DNA of 64,000 nt from positions 32,282,315 to 32,346,314 of the forward strand of contig OZ024794.1 in assembly GCA_964017045.1 (NCBI GenBank), written 5' to 3'. Below are positions 1-11,348 of this stretch, piece after piece. The stretch's first letter is position 1. Every line of letters begins with the position of its first letter. The stretch comes from Omphiscola glabra (taxonomy: Eukaryota > Mollusca > Gastropoda > Lymnaeidae). The translations under genes were made by a program, and so were the position numbers. Below the pieces are notes generated by a model. It searched no databases. It was not told where the DNA came from and saw only the letters and a program-made list of their open reading frames with translations.

Positions 1-230
1 AATTCCGACAACTCCTGCGACGTAGAGCGCATAAAGAGAACAGTGTAACACACAAGACAAACTGCATTCTTATTTCCGGTCGTTTTGACTAAGTCTTGCC
101 ATCGGAACAAATGGGCAAGAACGAGAGAGTGAGGCTGGCGAATAGAGAAACTCTCTATCAGTTTCAACTAAATACAGCTCAAGTCAAGGCTACTACTCAA
201 GTCGGAAATTGCCTAGGTCACCTTTGCGTG
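1..230. repeat. Dispersed repeat, copy a (clipped by window start)
   Basis: This stretch is recognisably homologous to 1752-2062. Both start with TCCGACAACTCCTGCGAC, and both later share the words GGGCAAG and GACTAAGTCTT / GACCAAGTCTT followed by GAGAGAGTGAGGCTG. Copy b carries a 33-bp tandem expansion that copy a lacks. The nature of the element is unknown. It may be part of a SINE or MITE family. Confidence 0.6.
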
Positions 231-1550
231 AGAAGGACGAACTATATAATAAGTGGGCAGTGAAGCTACGATATTTTGGAAAATTGTCAAAAGAGTTCAT
301 TACAAATATATATAAGGGGACATAACAGGTAAATAATGTAGTTAACTTAATATGATCACAAGTTTATATCGTTTAATTAATGGCGCTAAAACACGATATT
401 ACCAACTGTATAAGTGGAGAGATAGGGTCGTCCCCAGAGCTAGATGTGAGTGCGGGCCGCAACGAGTGACACCTTTACAGGGGGATGACACCAAACGGAA
501 AATGGTAAATTGAATAGAGCTCTCTCAAATCAGTTTCATAATATCAACAAATTAATTTCAAGAGAAAGAAGTCCTACCTGTGCTCGTACCTTGTTGGCAA
601 GATGCGAGTGCCTTGTTGTTGGTTCTAGCAACGCCACGAAAGAAAGATGAATCCCCATCACACGAAAAGCCCCAGAAAATCCTTCCATAGTGACATAGGT
701 TAAGCTTGTGACGATCGAAGTGTGTCATGATTTCGCGGAGTTTGCTTCGGGAAACCATTAACTATGGACCCGTGTGCCAATGCACTTAACAATTACATGT
801 CGTTTTACATTATCACCAATATTTGATAGGCTGTTTCTCGTCCCTCTTTTGTTTGTAACAATGATTGTCAGCTTTGTATATTTCAAATCTTTTTGTCCAA
901 GGCTCAAGAATCTTACCTAATAAACAGTGTAAATGTAATCAAAACTCAAATATAAATAAAGGAACAAATTAAGTTCTCAGAGTCCTAAGGTCTTATTCCG
1001 TCAATGCGTTATAGCAATGGAAACTTAATATATTTTTAAAATTACATTTGCAGTGGTGTATTTACCATAAGACTGTGTCCTTCCATAGGGTGGTATAAAT
1101 AGAGAAGTTTGACAATTAAGTTCAAAATTGAATAATAGGTTATCTAAAATCGATATTGTAATTAAAATAATACGGCTGCAAAACCCGATTTTAATCTCGA
1201 CAAAGATTGGTCAATATTTGAAGTATAGAAATCTAAAGCTGCCTGGGACATCCTTATAGACGCCCTCTAAATCCTCTGTGTCTACAATTATGTCCGTGGC
1301 TTCACGTCAAAACTAAAAAGTTTAAAGAACTGTTTGCAATCTACCATGGAGCATCCATCCATCCCAAATGCGCTATAGCCCATGTAGGCCTTTGGCCACC
1401 TCACTACTCCCTTCCACTTACACCTAACAAATCTACCATGGAACAGCCCGGGATGTTTGATCTTGCGGTTTTGTCAATTGAAATTAATAATGATGATGAA
1501 GAATGATTTTTATAAATTAATTTACAAGTTTGCATCAAATGCCCTGAAAG
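231..1550. other. Intergenic, no recognised gene
   Basis: AT-rich sequence. The only open frame of note is 66 codons on the minus strand (558-758). It has no family signature that I recognise and no paralogue in the window. I see no tandem array here. Confidence 0.5.
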
Positions 1551-1553
1551 TGT

Positions 1554-1745
1554 GCTGGGTGGCCGAAGCGGTCTAAACTGAATCAGTCAAAAGCTCGTGG
1601 ACTGGAGATCAATCCCTAGCAAAAACCTTGACAGGAAATACATAAAACCAGAACTCCGGGGCGATGGGACTCGTTAACCTTGTATAGCAGCTCATTTAAG
1701 AGAAAGGGAACTCTGATATGAAACCCAGAGATAAAGCCCCGACGC
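1554..1745 (+). mobile_element. tRNA-derived SINE-like element
   Basis: The segment opens with a tRNA-like A-box region (GGGTGGCCGAAGCGGTCTAA) and, about 50 bp later, a degenerate B-box (GGAGATCAATCCC). The spacing is typical of a class-II tRNA head (Leu/Ser-like). A non-tRNA body follows. The cloverleaf is not intact, so a functional tRNA is unlikely. The boundaries are approximate and no target duplication was identified. Confidence 0.45.
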
Positions 1746-1751
1746 AATAAA

Positions 1752-2062
1752 TATTCCGACAACTCCTGCGACAGTGAGAAACGAGAAACACTGGTGGTCA
1801 TCTACTGCATCCTACTGGTCTATTTCCAGGCGTCTTACTGCATCCTACTGGTCTATTTCCAGGCGCCTTACTGCATCCTACTGGTCTATTTCCAGGCGTC
1901 TTACTGCATCCTACTGGTCTATTTCCAGGCGTCCTGACCAAGTCTTACCAGTGGATCAAACGGGCAAGGACGAGAGAGTGAGGCTGACGAACTAAGCAAC
2001 GCTCTCTCACTTTCAACAAATTACGAAGCTCAAGCTCAAGGCTACCACCCTTTGAATTCCGA
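1752..2062. repeat. Dispersed repeat, copy b, with internal 33-bp tandem expansion
   Basis: Homologous to 1-230, with shared ends and interior as described for copy a. The block is interrupted by a 33-bp minisatellite at 1805-1934, so the tandem expansion arose inside one copy of a dispersed element. Confidence 0.6.
1805..1934. repeat. 33-bp minisatellite, about 4 units
   Basis: The unit begins CTGCATCCTACTGGTCTATT and recurs every 33 bp (1805, 1838 and so on) with almost no divergence. Because 33 is a multiple of three, one frame reads as an 11-residue repeat (TASYWSISRRL). This is a by-product of the period and not evidence of a gene. Confidence 0.9.
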
Positions 2063-2071
2063 ATCCTGAAT

Positions 2072-2735
2072 TCCGGTGATTTCAATCTGCAACGATCCTT
2101 CATCTGCTCCCAATACTGACATCTTTGTGGCTACAATGGACATATCACACAAAAAAAGTGATTAAAAAAAAAAAAGTGAAATAGGAGTAAGATTGCAAAG
2201 ACCTTTAAAACAGCGGTTCTCAACCTGTGGGCCGCGACCTCTTTTGGGGTCGAATGACCCTTTCCCAGGGGTCGCCTAAGACCATCGGAAATAACATATA
2301 CCCTAAAGTTATGAAGTAGCAAGGAAAACAATTTTATGGTTGGGGGTCGCCACAAAATGAGGAACTGTAATAAAGGGTCGCGGCGTTAAGAAGGTTGAGA
2401 ACCACTGCTTTAAAACGATCTGAGCAATCTAACTTCAACTTTTTTAACAATATACTGAATCGCTCTCTTGTGACTAGCTTTGGAAGTTGTTGTGGGCTGG
2501 GAGATGAGTAAAACTTGACTGACTTAGTTGAGAAATAAAGAATTTTTTTTTGTGTCAGCGTTGGTAAGATTTTTAAACGCACTTGCAATTTTAAATTCTA
2601 TTTATTAAGGGGATCTGTAATATACATTAGAAATGGCAGCCTTACAAAAAGCCCAAACCTTTCCATATTATTTAACAAATTGTCTTTTGCTTTGGACCTG
2701 AGAAACAATCTTATTTTTTTCAATAAGATTTAGAT
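2072..2735 (-). mobile_element. hAT-D fragment (third copy), split by a SPIN-like MITE
   Basis: Sequence on both sides of the MITE at 2211-2407 aligns with the interior of the hAT-D element at about 54960-55450. Shared words include CTTCATCTGCTCCCAATA, GAATCGCTCTCTTGTGAC and TTGGTAAGATTT. It is a decayed piece of transposase coding region with no complete frame. Confidence 0.7.
2211..2407. mobile_element. SPIN-like non-autonomous hAT element 1 (197 bp)
   Basis: The termini are CAGCGGTTCTCAACC and GGTTGAGAACCACTG, near-perfect inverted repeats. The element is flanked by an exact 8-bp duplication CTTTAAAA at 2203-2210 and 2408-2415. The interior contains GGGGTCGCCTAAGACCATCG and TTATGAAGTAGCAA, matching my memory of SPIN/URR1-type vertebrate hAT MITEs. 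Too short to encode a transposase. The homologous site in hAT-D at about 55084-55091 (CTCTAAAA) is empty. Confidence 0.9.
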
Positions 2736-2739
2736 GCCA

Positions 2740-4680
2740 CAATACAAGTAATCGGCAGAAGCGGCACTGAGCACGACACTCTTGGCCATAAATTGTTTTT
2801 TTTCTAATATGAGCTTTGTAAAAAAATATTTTCTGATGCGCTCCTTATACCATTTATCCGAATGCGATAAAACTTTGTTGAGATGTTCTGCGTAAGCCCG
2901 GAACTGTTTCTGGATTATTACAACCGTTTTAACCGTATGCATTTCTATACCATTCTCCGATTGCGATAAAACTTTGGTGAATTTATGTGCGGACTCCCGC
3001 AAAGGTTTATAAATTAGAACAATAATTTTACCATATTCCGTTTTGGGCCATTGGCCCTAAATAAGTTTTTATTTTATTAGAGCAATATAAATATAATTTC
3101 AAACAGAGCCATTGCATAGGTGGATTGAATTTAATCAAATACAAAGAGTGACATTTCAGTTTGTATGTTACATAGTAAGTAGGTTCTGAATTTGTACCAC
3201 CATTTTTCAATTTTCCGTATTTGAGAAAGAGAGGTGGTGGGCTAAAATTCTCTTTATTATTATATTGGTGCTATAAAATATAATTTCCGTTGCCTTTACC
3301 ATTCATCCGATTACGATAAGAAGTTGGCGAGTTGTTGTACGCACCCGCAAAGGTTTCTAATTTAGTACATCCATTTTAAAATATTCCGTTTAGGCCCTTA
3401 AATTCCATTTTTTTTCTTATTTGAACTATAAAATATATAATATCAAACAGAGCTATTGCATGGGTGGATGGAACTGAATCCCCCCGCTAATGTTTCTACT
3501 TTAGTAGAACCATTTTACAATATTCCGTTTGGGGCCCGGGACCCTAAATTACATTTTTTTCCTTATTTGAACTAAAAAATATAATTTCAAATAGAGTTAT
3601 TTCATGGTCGGATGGAATTGAATCAAATACAAATAACGACAATTAAGTTTCTGTCTGACATAATAAGTAGGTTTCTGAAGTAATTCAACCATTTTACCAT
3701 ATTTCTTTTGTGCCGGGGGCCTTAAATTCGTTTTGTTTTCTTAAATGAGTTTATCAATATAATTTAAAACAGAGCTTTCAACACAACGAAACTCGGTTGT
3801 TCACAACAACCCTTGAAAAAATGCACAAAAATGCAACTTTGTAGTAAGAGCGGAGTGTAGAACTGTTGAGTGTAGAACGTATTTTTGTCGTTTTTATAAA
3901 TAAACTTGAATTTTGTGACGTATTTTGGAATCAGATATGACGTTTTACCCATGTTATGTTTTTGAAAAGCAATGATTGATTACTTCTATAATAGTGTGTT
4001 AGAATTTCGGAGTTGTTTTATTTTAAATTAATTTTTTAAATAAAAAGACATTTGACGTGAATCGATGGTTTGATAAGGAATTAAATTACCCCCTGGACAA
4101 CGAAGGTATTGAGCAATGATGATATCAAGATTTTAAAACTTAAATTTATGATTTATAAAGTAATGTGACCCCTATACAACTGGGATTCTACTGCCATCAA
4201 TAAACGTATCTATTGCGGGAGGTTTTTATGAGAAAAGATGGAAGATTCTAACATTGGAAAACTATTGAATCAAATACGAACATTGACATTTCATTTTGTT
4301 TGTGACGTAACAAGTGATGTTAATTGTGAAATTCCCATTGCCAATCGACATTTAATAATAGATATCGCGTGCATTTGTAATATTCGTCACAAAGCAATAC
4401 TTTCACTGTCAAATCAATAATGCCACCCAAACGAAAAGCTATTGGTGTTTCTACACCTCAAGCACTAAAGAAAAAGTCATCCCGAACTTCAGAAACAGTC
4501 GAGCAACGGGAAGCAAGACTGGATACTGATAGTGAACGCAGAGCACGATCCAGACGAACACTGCATTTCAGTGCTCTTCAATTTAAGAATGAAACAGCGG
4601 GAATGTGCTGCGCGGGTGGAAAAGTGAAATTGCCAGAATTTCATTCACCAACCGAACATATTTCAATCTATTTTTAAATA
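2740..4680 (+). mobile_element. Decayed Helitron-related block
   Basis: Several diverged sub-repeats share the words GGCCCTAAATT, ACAGAGC(T/C)ATTGCAT, GGTGGATGGAATTGAATC and CATTCATCCGATTGCGATAA. The same words occur next to Helitron-type 3' ends at 33386 (minus) and 43352 (plus). The block ends with a fragment resembling the N-terminal part of a Helitron Rep/helicase protein at 4420-4677. Boundaries and internal order are uncertain. Confidence 0.55.
4420..4677 (+). pseudogene. Helitron Rep/helicase N-terminal fragment
   Basis: The 85-codon frame starts MPPKRKAIG and contains an arginine-rich stretch (EQREARLDTDSERRARSRR), then LQFKNETAGMCCAGGKVKLP. This resembles the N-terminal region of Helitron-encoded Rep/PIF1-helicase proteins (K-F-K-N-E-T-x-G-x-C-C-x-x-G-K-V). 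Between these segments the usual intervening sequence is missing, as if internally deleted. No rolling-circle Rep HUH motif or helicase domain follows. It is a relic and not a working gene. Confidence 0.7.
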
Positions 4681-4827
4681 TATCAGTCCAAAATGGGGGC
4701 GGTGGGTTCACCGAAATGGCGAGTACAAATCCCCCCAAAATGATGTATATAGATTTTTTTTGTTTAAATGTGAGTTTATGCCACAAATTAAATTGATCGC
4801 TATTTGAATAAAGAAATAATGACATTT

Positions 4828-7766
4828 TTAAAAGTGACGGGCCACATCATTTAAAGTGACGGGCCACATCATTTAAAGTGACGGGCCACATCATTTAAAG
4901 TGACTGGCCACAACATTTAAAGTGACTGGCCACAACATTTAAAGTAACTGGCCACATCATTTAAAGTAACTGGCCACAACATTTAAAGTAACTGGCAACA
5001 TCATTTAAAGTAACTGGCCACAACATTTAAAGTGACTGGCCACAACATTTAAAGTAACTGGCCACATCATTTAAAGTGACTGGCCACATCATTTAAAGTA
5101 ACTGGCCACATCATTTAAAGTAACTGGTCACAACATTTAAAGTGACTGGCCACATCATTTAAAGTGACGGGCCACAACATTTAAAGTAACTGGCCACATC
5201 ATTTAAAGTAACTGGCCACATCATTTAAAGTGACTGGCCACATCATTTAAAGTAACTGGCCACATCATTTAAAGTGACTGGCCACAACATTTAAAGTGAC
5301 GGGCCACATCATTTAAAGTAACTGGCCACATCATTTAAAGTGACGGGCCACAACATTTAAAGTGACTGGCCACATCATTTAAAGTGACGGGCCACAACAT
5401 TTAAAGTGACTGGCCACAACATTTAAAGTGACGGGCCACATCATTTAAAGTGACGGGCCACAACATTTAAAGTGACTGGCCACATCATTTAAAGTGACGG
5501 GCCACAACATTTAAAGTGACTGGCCACAACATTTAAAGTGACGGGCCACATCATTTAAAGTGACGGGCCACATCATTTAAAGTGACTGGCCACAACATTT
5601 AAAGTGACTGGCCACAACATTTAAAGTAACTGGCCACATCATTTAAAGTAACTGGCCACAACATTTAAAGTAACTGGCCACATCATTTAAAGTAACGGGC
5701 CACATCATTTAAAGTGACTGGCCACATCATTTAAAGTAACTGGCCACATCATTTAAAGTGACGGGCCACAACATTTAAAGTGACTGGCCACATCATTTAA
5801 AGTGACGGGCCACAACATTTAAAGTGACTGGCCACATCATTTAAGTAACTGGCAACATCATTTAAAGTGACGGGCCACAATATTTAAAGTGACTGGCCAC
5901 ATCATTTAAAGTAACTGGCAACATCATTTAAAGTGACGGGCCACAACATTTAAAGTAACTGGCCACATCATTTAAAGTGACTGGCCACAACATTTAAAGT
6001 AACTGGCCACATCATTTAAAGTGACTGGCCACAACATTTAAAGTAACTGGCCACAACATTTAAAGTAACTGGCAACATCATTTAAAGTGACGGGCCACAT
6101 CATTTAAAGTGACTGGCCACAACATTTAAAGTAACTGGCCACATCATTTAAAGTGACTGGCCACAACATTTAAAGTAACTGGCCACATCATTTAAAGTGA
6201 CTGGCCACAACATTTAAAGTAACGGGCCACATCATTTAAAGTAACGGGCCACATCATTTAAAGTGACTGGCCACAACATTTAAAGTAACTGGCCACATCA
6301 TTTAAAGTGACTGGCCACAACATTTAAAGTAACTGGCCACAACATTTAAAGTGACGGGCCACATCATTTAAAGTGACGGGCCACATCATTTAAAGTGACG
6401 GGCCACATCATTTAAAGTGAAGGGCCTCATCATTTAAAGTGACTTGCCACATTATTTAAAATGACTGGCCACATAATTTAAAGTGATTCGCCAAATTATT
6501 TAAAATGACTGGCCACATTATTTAAAGTGACTGGCCACATTATTTAAAATGACTGGCCACATTATTTAAAGTGACTGGCCACATTATTTAAAGTTGCAGG
6601 TCAGAACATTTAAAAAGAGGGGCCACAATATTTAAAGTGGCGGGCCACAACATTTAAAGTGGCGGGCCACATTATTTAAAGTTTCGGGTCAGAACATTTA
6701 AAGTGAGAGGCCACAACATTTAATGTGATGGGCAAAATCATTTAAAGTGACTGGCCACATCATTTAAAATGAAGGGCCACATTATTTAAAGTGACGGGTC
6801 AGAACATTTAAAGTGGCGGGCCACAACATTTAAAGTGACGGGCCACATCATTTAAAGTGACGGGCCACATCATTTAAAGTGACGGGCCACATCATTTAAA
6901 GTGACAGGCCACATCATTTAAAGTGACGGGCCACATCATTTAAAGTGAAGGGCCACATCATTTGAAGTGACGGGTCAGAAAATCTAAAGTGAGGGGCCAC
7001 AACATTTAAAGTGATGGGCCACAACATTTAAAGTGACAGGCCACAACATTTAAAGTGCCTGGCCAAATTTTTTTAAGTGACTTACCACATTATTTAAAAT
7101 GACTGGCCACATTATTTAAAGTGATTGGCCAAATTGTTCAAAATGACTGGCCACATTATTTAAAGTGACTGGCCACATTATTTAAAGTGACTGGCCACAT
7201 TATTTAAAGTTGCGGGTCAGAACATTTAAAGTGAGAGGCCACAACATTTAAAGTGTCCGGCCACAACATTTAAAGTGGCGGGCCACATTATTTAAAGTTG
7301 CGGGTCAGAACATTTAAAGTGAGGGGCCACATCATTTAAAGTTAGGGGCCACAACATTTAAAGTGGCGAGCCACAACATTTAAAGTGACTGGCCACATCA
7401 TTTAAAGTGAGGGGCCACAACATTTAAAGTGAGGGGCCACAAAATTTAAAGTGAGGGGCCACAACATTTAAAGTGACTGGCCACAACATTTAAAGTGACG
7501 GGCCACAACATTTAAAGTGACGGGCCACAACATTTAAAGTGACGGGCCACAACATTTGAAGTGAGGGGCCACAACATTTAAAGTGAGGGGCCACAACATT
7601 TAAAGTGAGGGGCCACAACATTTAAAGTGACTGGCCACAACATTTAAAGTGACTGGCCACAACATTTAAAGTGACTGGCCACAACATTTAAAGAGACGGG
7701 CCACAACATTTAAAGTGACTGGCTACAACATTTAAAGTGACGGGTCAGGACATTTAAAGTGACGGG
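4828..7766. repeat. 22-bp satellite array, about 2.9 kb (~130 units)
   Basis: The unit is close to ATTTAAAGTGACGGGCCACA plus 2 bases. Most variation in the left two-thirds is confined to three sites: GTGAC/GTAAC, CTGG/CGGG and ACAAC/ACATC. From about 6420 rightward the units are more diverged (GTCAGAAC, GAGGGGCC, TTATTTAAAATGAC), and homogeneous units return near 7380-7700. No open frame and no transposon termini at the edges. The array abuts the left edge of duplicated unit 1. Confidence 0.97.
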
Positions 7767-8013
7767 TCGAGGTTTCCTCGAATCAAAGGTCAAATGTGTT
7801 AATCCGGTCGTGTAGTCTAAGATTTAAATCAATAGAAAAGTTTGTCGATCGCATCATCTCAGTCTGGTCAGTGCATATACAGAACACATCTGGAATTTCC
7901 CTGAATTGTGCAATGGGGGGGGGGGGGGAGTCGAAATAGTTTTCTATTTCTTGCACACCAGTGTTCCTAGGCAAGCGAATCGCGTTAAATAAAAAAATAA
8001 TTTATTTTAACGT

Positions 8014-8578
8014 TGTTATGAGGGATGATGTGTTTTGTTATACGCATAGCCCGCCTTCCACGTGCATGACCCCTCGTGAACTCTCGTGACCGCCTTTGAA
8101 GTGTGGCTAACAAAAACGTTCCCTTGTTTACAAAAAGCTTCGTTATTCAGAACCGTATAGAAGGATCTGGATAAAACGGGAAAGCAAAACAATGCATTAG
8201 ACGGTTCTAGACATTAGTAGGAAATGCCTATAAAAGGGCTGATTGATAGAGAGAGAGAGATTTTGTTTTGATCACGAGATATGCTGTGTCATACTTTGTT
8301 GTTTGTATAGTTTTTTATTTCCTCATACAATTTTGTGCTCATTGTATTTTTATATACAGTACCGGTACCAGCAAATCTGTAAGTTTATAATTTCAATCAT
8401 ATTTCTCTTGCTGTTATTATTTAATTGAAGTTCACAAGTTAAAAAGTTATTAATTGTAATTAGCTCTGGCCTTGATTGTCGTTATTATTTTTAAATGTTG
8501 GTATCGTCCTTTATTGTGGACTGTTTCTAGAACGAGCCATAGTCTAAAATTAAAAGATTAAATTCTCAATTCATAACG
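8014..8578 (+). mobile_element. Solo-LTR-like insertion A
   Basis: The segment starts TGTTATGAGG and ends TTCATAAC, short inverted ends of LTR type. Inside are a TATA-like CCTATAAAAGGG near 8228, a CAGTACCGGTACCAGC word, and TTAATTGTAATTAGCTCTGG. These last features recur with the TTAGAACGAGCCATA-type 3' segment at 22386-23027. Unit 3 lacks the segment (junction near 57570-57580). No internal gag/pol is present, so a solo LTR is the simplest reading. I could not fix an exact target duplication. Confidence 0.5.
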
Positions 8579-8764
8579 GTCCGTAATAAACATATATTGT
8601 TTTATTTACCCAAACTGTTTGTGTCCCAGTAGTCTAAGTAATAGCTTTATGGCAGTCCATCACTCTTACTAATATCGCTCACCGTTGCAGAGTTCAACAG
8701 CATGTTAATTTTTGTTACTTTTTTTTTTAGTAAAGGGGCCATCTTTTGTAAAATGACTAGTAAG

Positions 8765-9270
8765 AAAATATTTATGAGGCCGTTAAGTAGTGTCGTGTAG
8801 TGAAAACTTTATTGTTTCAAACGCTGCATGCGACCTTGAAGCCGTAAGTTTCAGACCATTGCATTTTGCATAACGGGGTATCAACAATTAGGAACACTCC
8901 TCCTCCCCCCCCCCCCCCCCCCCCCCCCCAGATATTTTCGGTCACAAGAGATCGATTTGATTACTTTCGATTTTTTTAAAACTCACTGGGCGTTCTTATA
9001 AATTGATCTCGAAGCCATGAAAGTAAATAAAAATGTTTGACAGGGAAAATGGCCACTTCGAAGTAATGAAAGATGAAACGTATGATAAGGCGATAAAAGT
9101 AAAAGGGTCCATACCCGTTTGACTAAAAGAGAATTATCCCGAGGGCTGTGGTTAACGACCTGTTGACGCTTTCCGACAGATAAAGCTAAAACCTAGAAGA
9201 GCTATTTCGAGGCCCACAAGGATGTCGTCTTCATTGGAGGATTTATCACGCATTTTTCATGAGGATATTG
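8765..9270. other. Unit-1-specific segment with poly-C tract
   Basis: Unit 3 passes directly from the counterpart of 8760 to that of about 9270 (near 57720), so this roughly 500-bp stretch is extra in unit 1 or deleted in unit 3. It contains an uninterrupted run of 25 C at 8905-8929. No gene or terminal repeat recognised. Confidence 0.5.
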
Positions 9271-9854
9271 TTAGGATTTTCTCTTAACTAGTAATAAAAT
9301 TGTTCCCAATGGGTTTGCGCGCTCGGAAAGAAATGTTGCCTATAATATTGACCGGAAAAAAAAGAAATTTTTCAGAGCCATTACTCGGGTTTATAGTACC
9401 CTGCATTACGCCATCTGTTAAAACCTATTCCGTTAAGCTCGCCAATTAGGACCTCAAATAAGTTCAATCCAAATTGCCCTGTTTCAGAAACTTGGGATTT
9501 CCACCTACAGTTGATCTCTGACGTCATTTAATGAACTGTAGCAAATGTTTGTTCAGCGCCGAACAATGTTAAACCATGGCCATTGCATGGAATGTGAGTC
9601 CTTTTGTTTTACAGGCAAACATTTCAGACATATCATTCAACTATTCCACTCTCAAGTATGGATGGCTCAGGGGTGTCTACGTAGTGGGGGGGGGGGGGGA
9701 GGGTGTGGTGGCGGGAGAAGCAAATGCTTCAAGTCTGAATAAAACTCCATAAATTTTTTTTTCATTATTTTGGATGCTGTTGAATTTTTACCATCAGCAA
9801 AATTATTTTTGTAAAAGAGAAATACAAAATCTCAACAGTTTAAACCAACTAAAC

Positions 9855-11348
9855 CAGGGGTCACGAAACGTTTTTCACGGCGGGCCGGATAACGGGAAAG
9901 AATGACGGGCGCAGGCCGGACAATCATTCTATACACTTGCAAGTCAGAACGAAAGCTCTGGAATAAAAAGAGTTAAAACTAAATCTAGTATTCCATGTTA
10001 ATCATGGGTCAATGGCGTGCTTTGCATAAATGATAAGACAACCCACATATTTATTTATTACAAAAGTTAGCAAAGAAGGCGATGTTAGCAAAAAGATAGT
10101 TACATCAGACCTATTGCGCACATCTTTAAATCTCACAAACTAAGTAGTAAAACAGTTAATGCGATTTGTGAAACTGGCGTTTGGTTTTTAAGATGTCATC
10201 AATGTTTGGTTTGGAATTGCTGCATCCAATCAAAAGAATTGTTTTCAAATGTTCATCAATCCCTCTCGTTCGATGTGTTGAATTCACATACTTTATTTTT
10301 GAAAATGTTTGCTCACAAACATAAGTTGTTCCGTGCATGCTGCAAACGGATGCTAACTCTTCCGTTATCTGAAAGTCCAAATTGACACCACAAATAAACA
10401 CGAGAAGTTGTGAGAGGTCAGTTGACTCATCCACATCAATTTCCTAGCTTTCTTACGTATCTTTAGTACTATGTTCTCTCCAAATTCTTCTCTTATCCGC
10501 ACAACTGAACTTGCCAAAGGGCTGTTCCAACCGCGGCGACTATGCTTTTTAATGTCCACGTATGTTTCCAACACTCCTCTTTCTTTCACCCATTTACAAT
10601 CCAGTTAGTGGTAGTTATCAGACAATGATATGTCTCTTAGAGGGAATATGCTTACTGGAAATTGATTCTTATTTTATAATATTTTAAACAAGCTTTTCAT
10701 AAAAACAACAACCTCAGGTTATTTGGCTCGTTTTTTTAAATGACGTCATCACTTGTTAATTACTTCTTATTCAAGTACATCTTGTTTTTTGCTGACCCGA
10801 GTTCGAGTTTGAACCACTTTAAATTTCAACAGTAACTTTATTTTTACCAAGTGATATAGACTGTGATAATATGATCTGTACGTTCACTCAATAAAAGTGA
10901 GCACTGATTGCAATATAAGCGTCGGTCACCTATAACTTAGTAGTTATCTTTTTTGACGCCAGCTTAACACGATCCCACTAGGCACTGCGATGCGAGTAGT
11001 TAGTGTGTTCATTTTACATACTGTGTGTTTATTTATTTACTATTAAGATACTGCATTGTACGATTTTGAGACAATATCGTACGATTTTAGGAGTTCGAAG
11101 GTCAACAGGTCTGAAATAAACAAGAAAATCTAGATACAATAATTTAATATTGAAGACGGTAAATTAAGGCGCATAACAGCCAAGAGGTCTCCACACGTGT
11201 GAAGATCTACTAGTATTCTAAACATAAAATTATTGAAATTTAAATTGTGTCACGACGTTTCATTTTCTAAACGCTTTATCAAGCAAGTTCAAGTACCGTC
11301 GGCGGACCGGATGAACTGGCCTCGCGGGCCGTAGTTTGGTGACCCCTG
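9855..11348 (-). mobile_element. hAT-A: deletion-derived hAT transposon (1494 bp)
   Basis: Termini are CAGGGGTCACGAAACG and, at the other end, TTTGGTGACCCCTG. The exact 8-bp duplication AACTAAAC lies at 9847-9854 and 11349-11356. The intact single-copy target AACTAAAC is at 58349-58356 in unit 3. Subterminal CGGGCC words resemble other hAT elements whose ends contain GGCCCGC. It carries only a collapsed transposase fragment. Confidence 0.93.
10156..10434 (-). pseudogene. hAT-A transposase remnant with internal deletion
   Basis: The 92-codon frame joins two parts of a hAT transposase. MDESTDLSQLLVFICGVNL and ITEELASVCSMHGT belong to the catalytic region just after the first acidic residue. 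Immediately afterwards comes YVCEQTFSKIKYVNSTHRTR, normally near the C-terminal dimerisation domain. The several hundred residues between, including further catalytic residues, are missing. The pattern matches GTF2IRD2/FAM200-like hAT transposases. Not expected to be active. Confidence 0.8.

Noticed and set aside
4828..7766. CRISPR-like array (short regular repeats)
   Set aside because: Repeats are directly adjacent with no unique spacers, in a eukaryotic context; it is a satellite.
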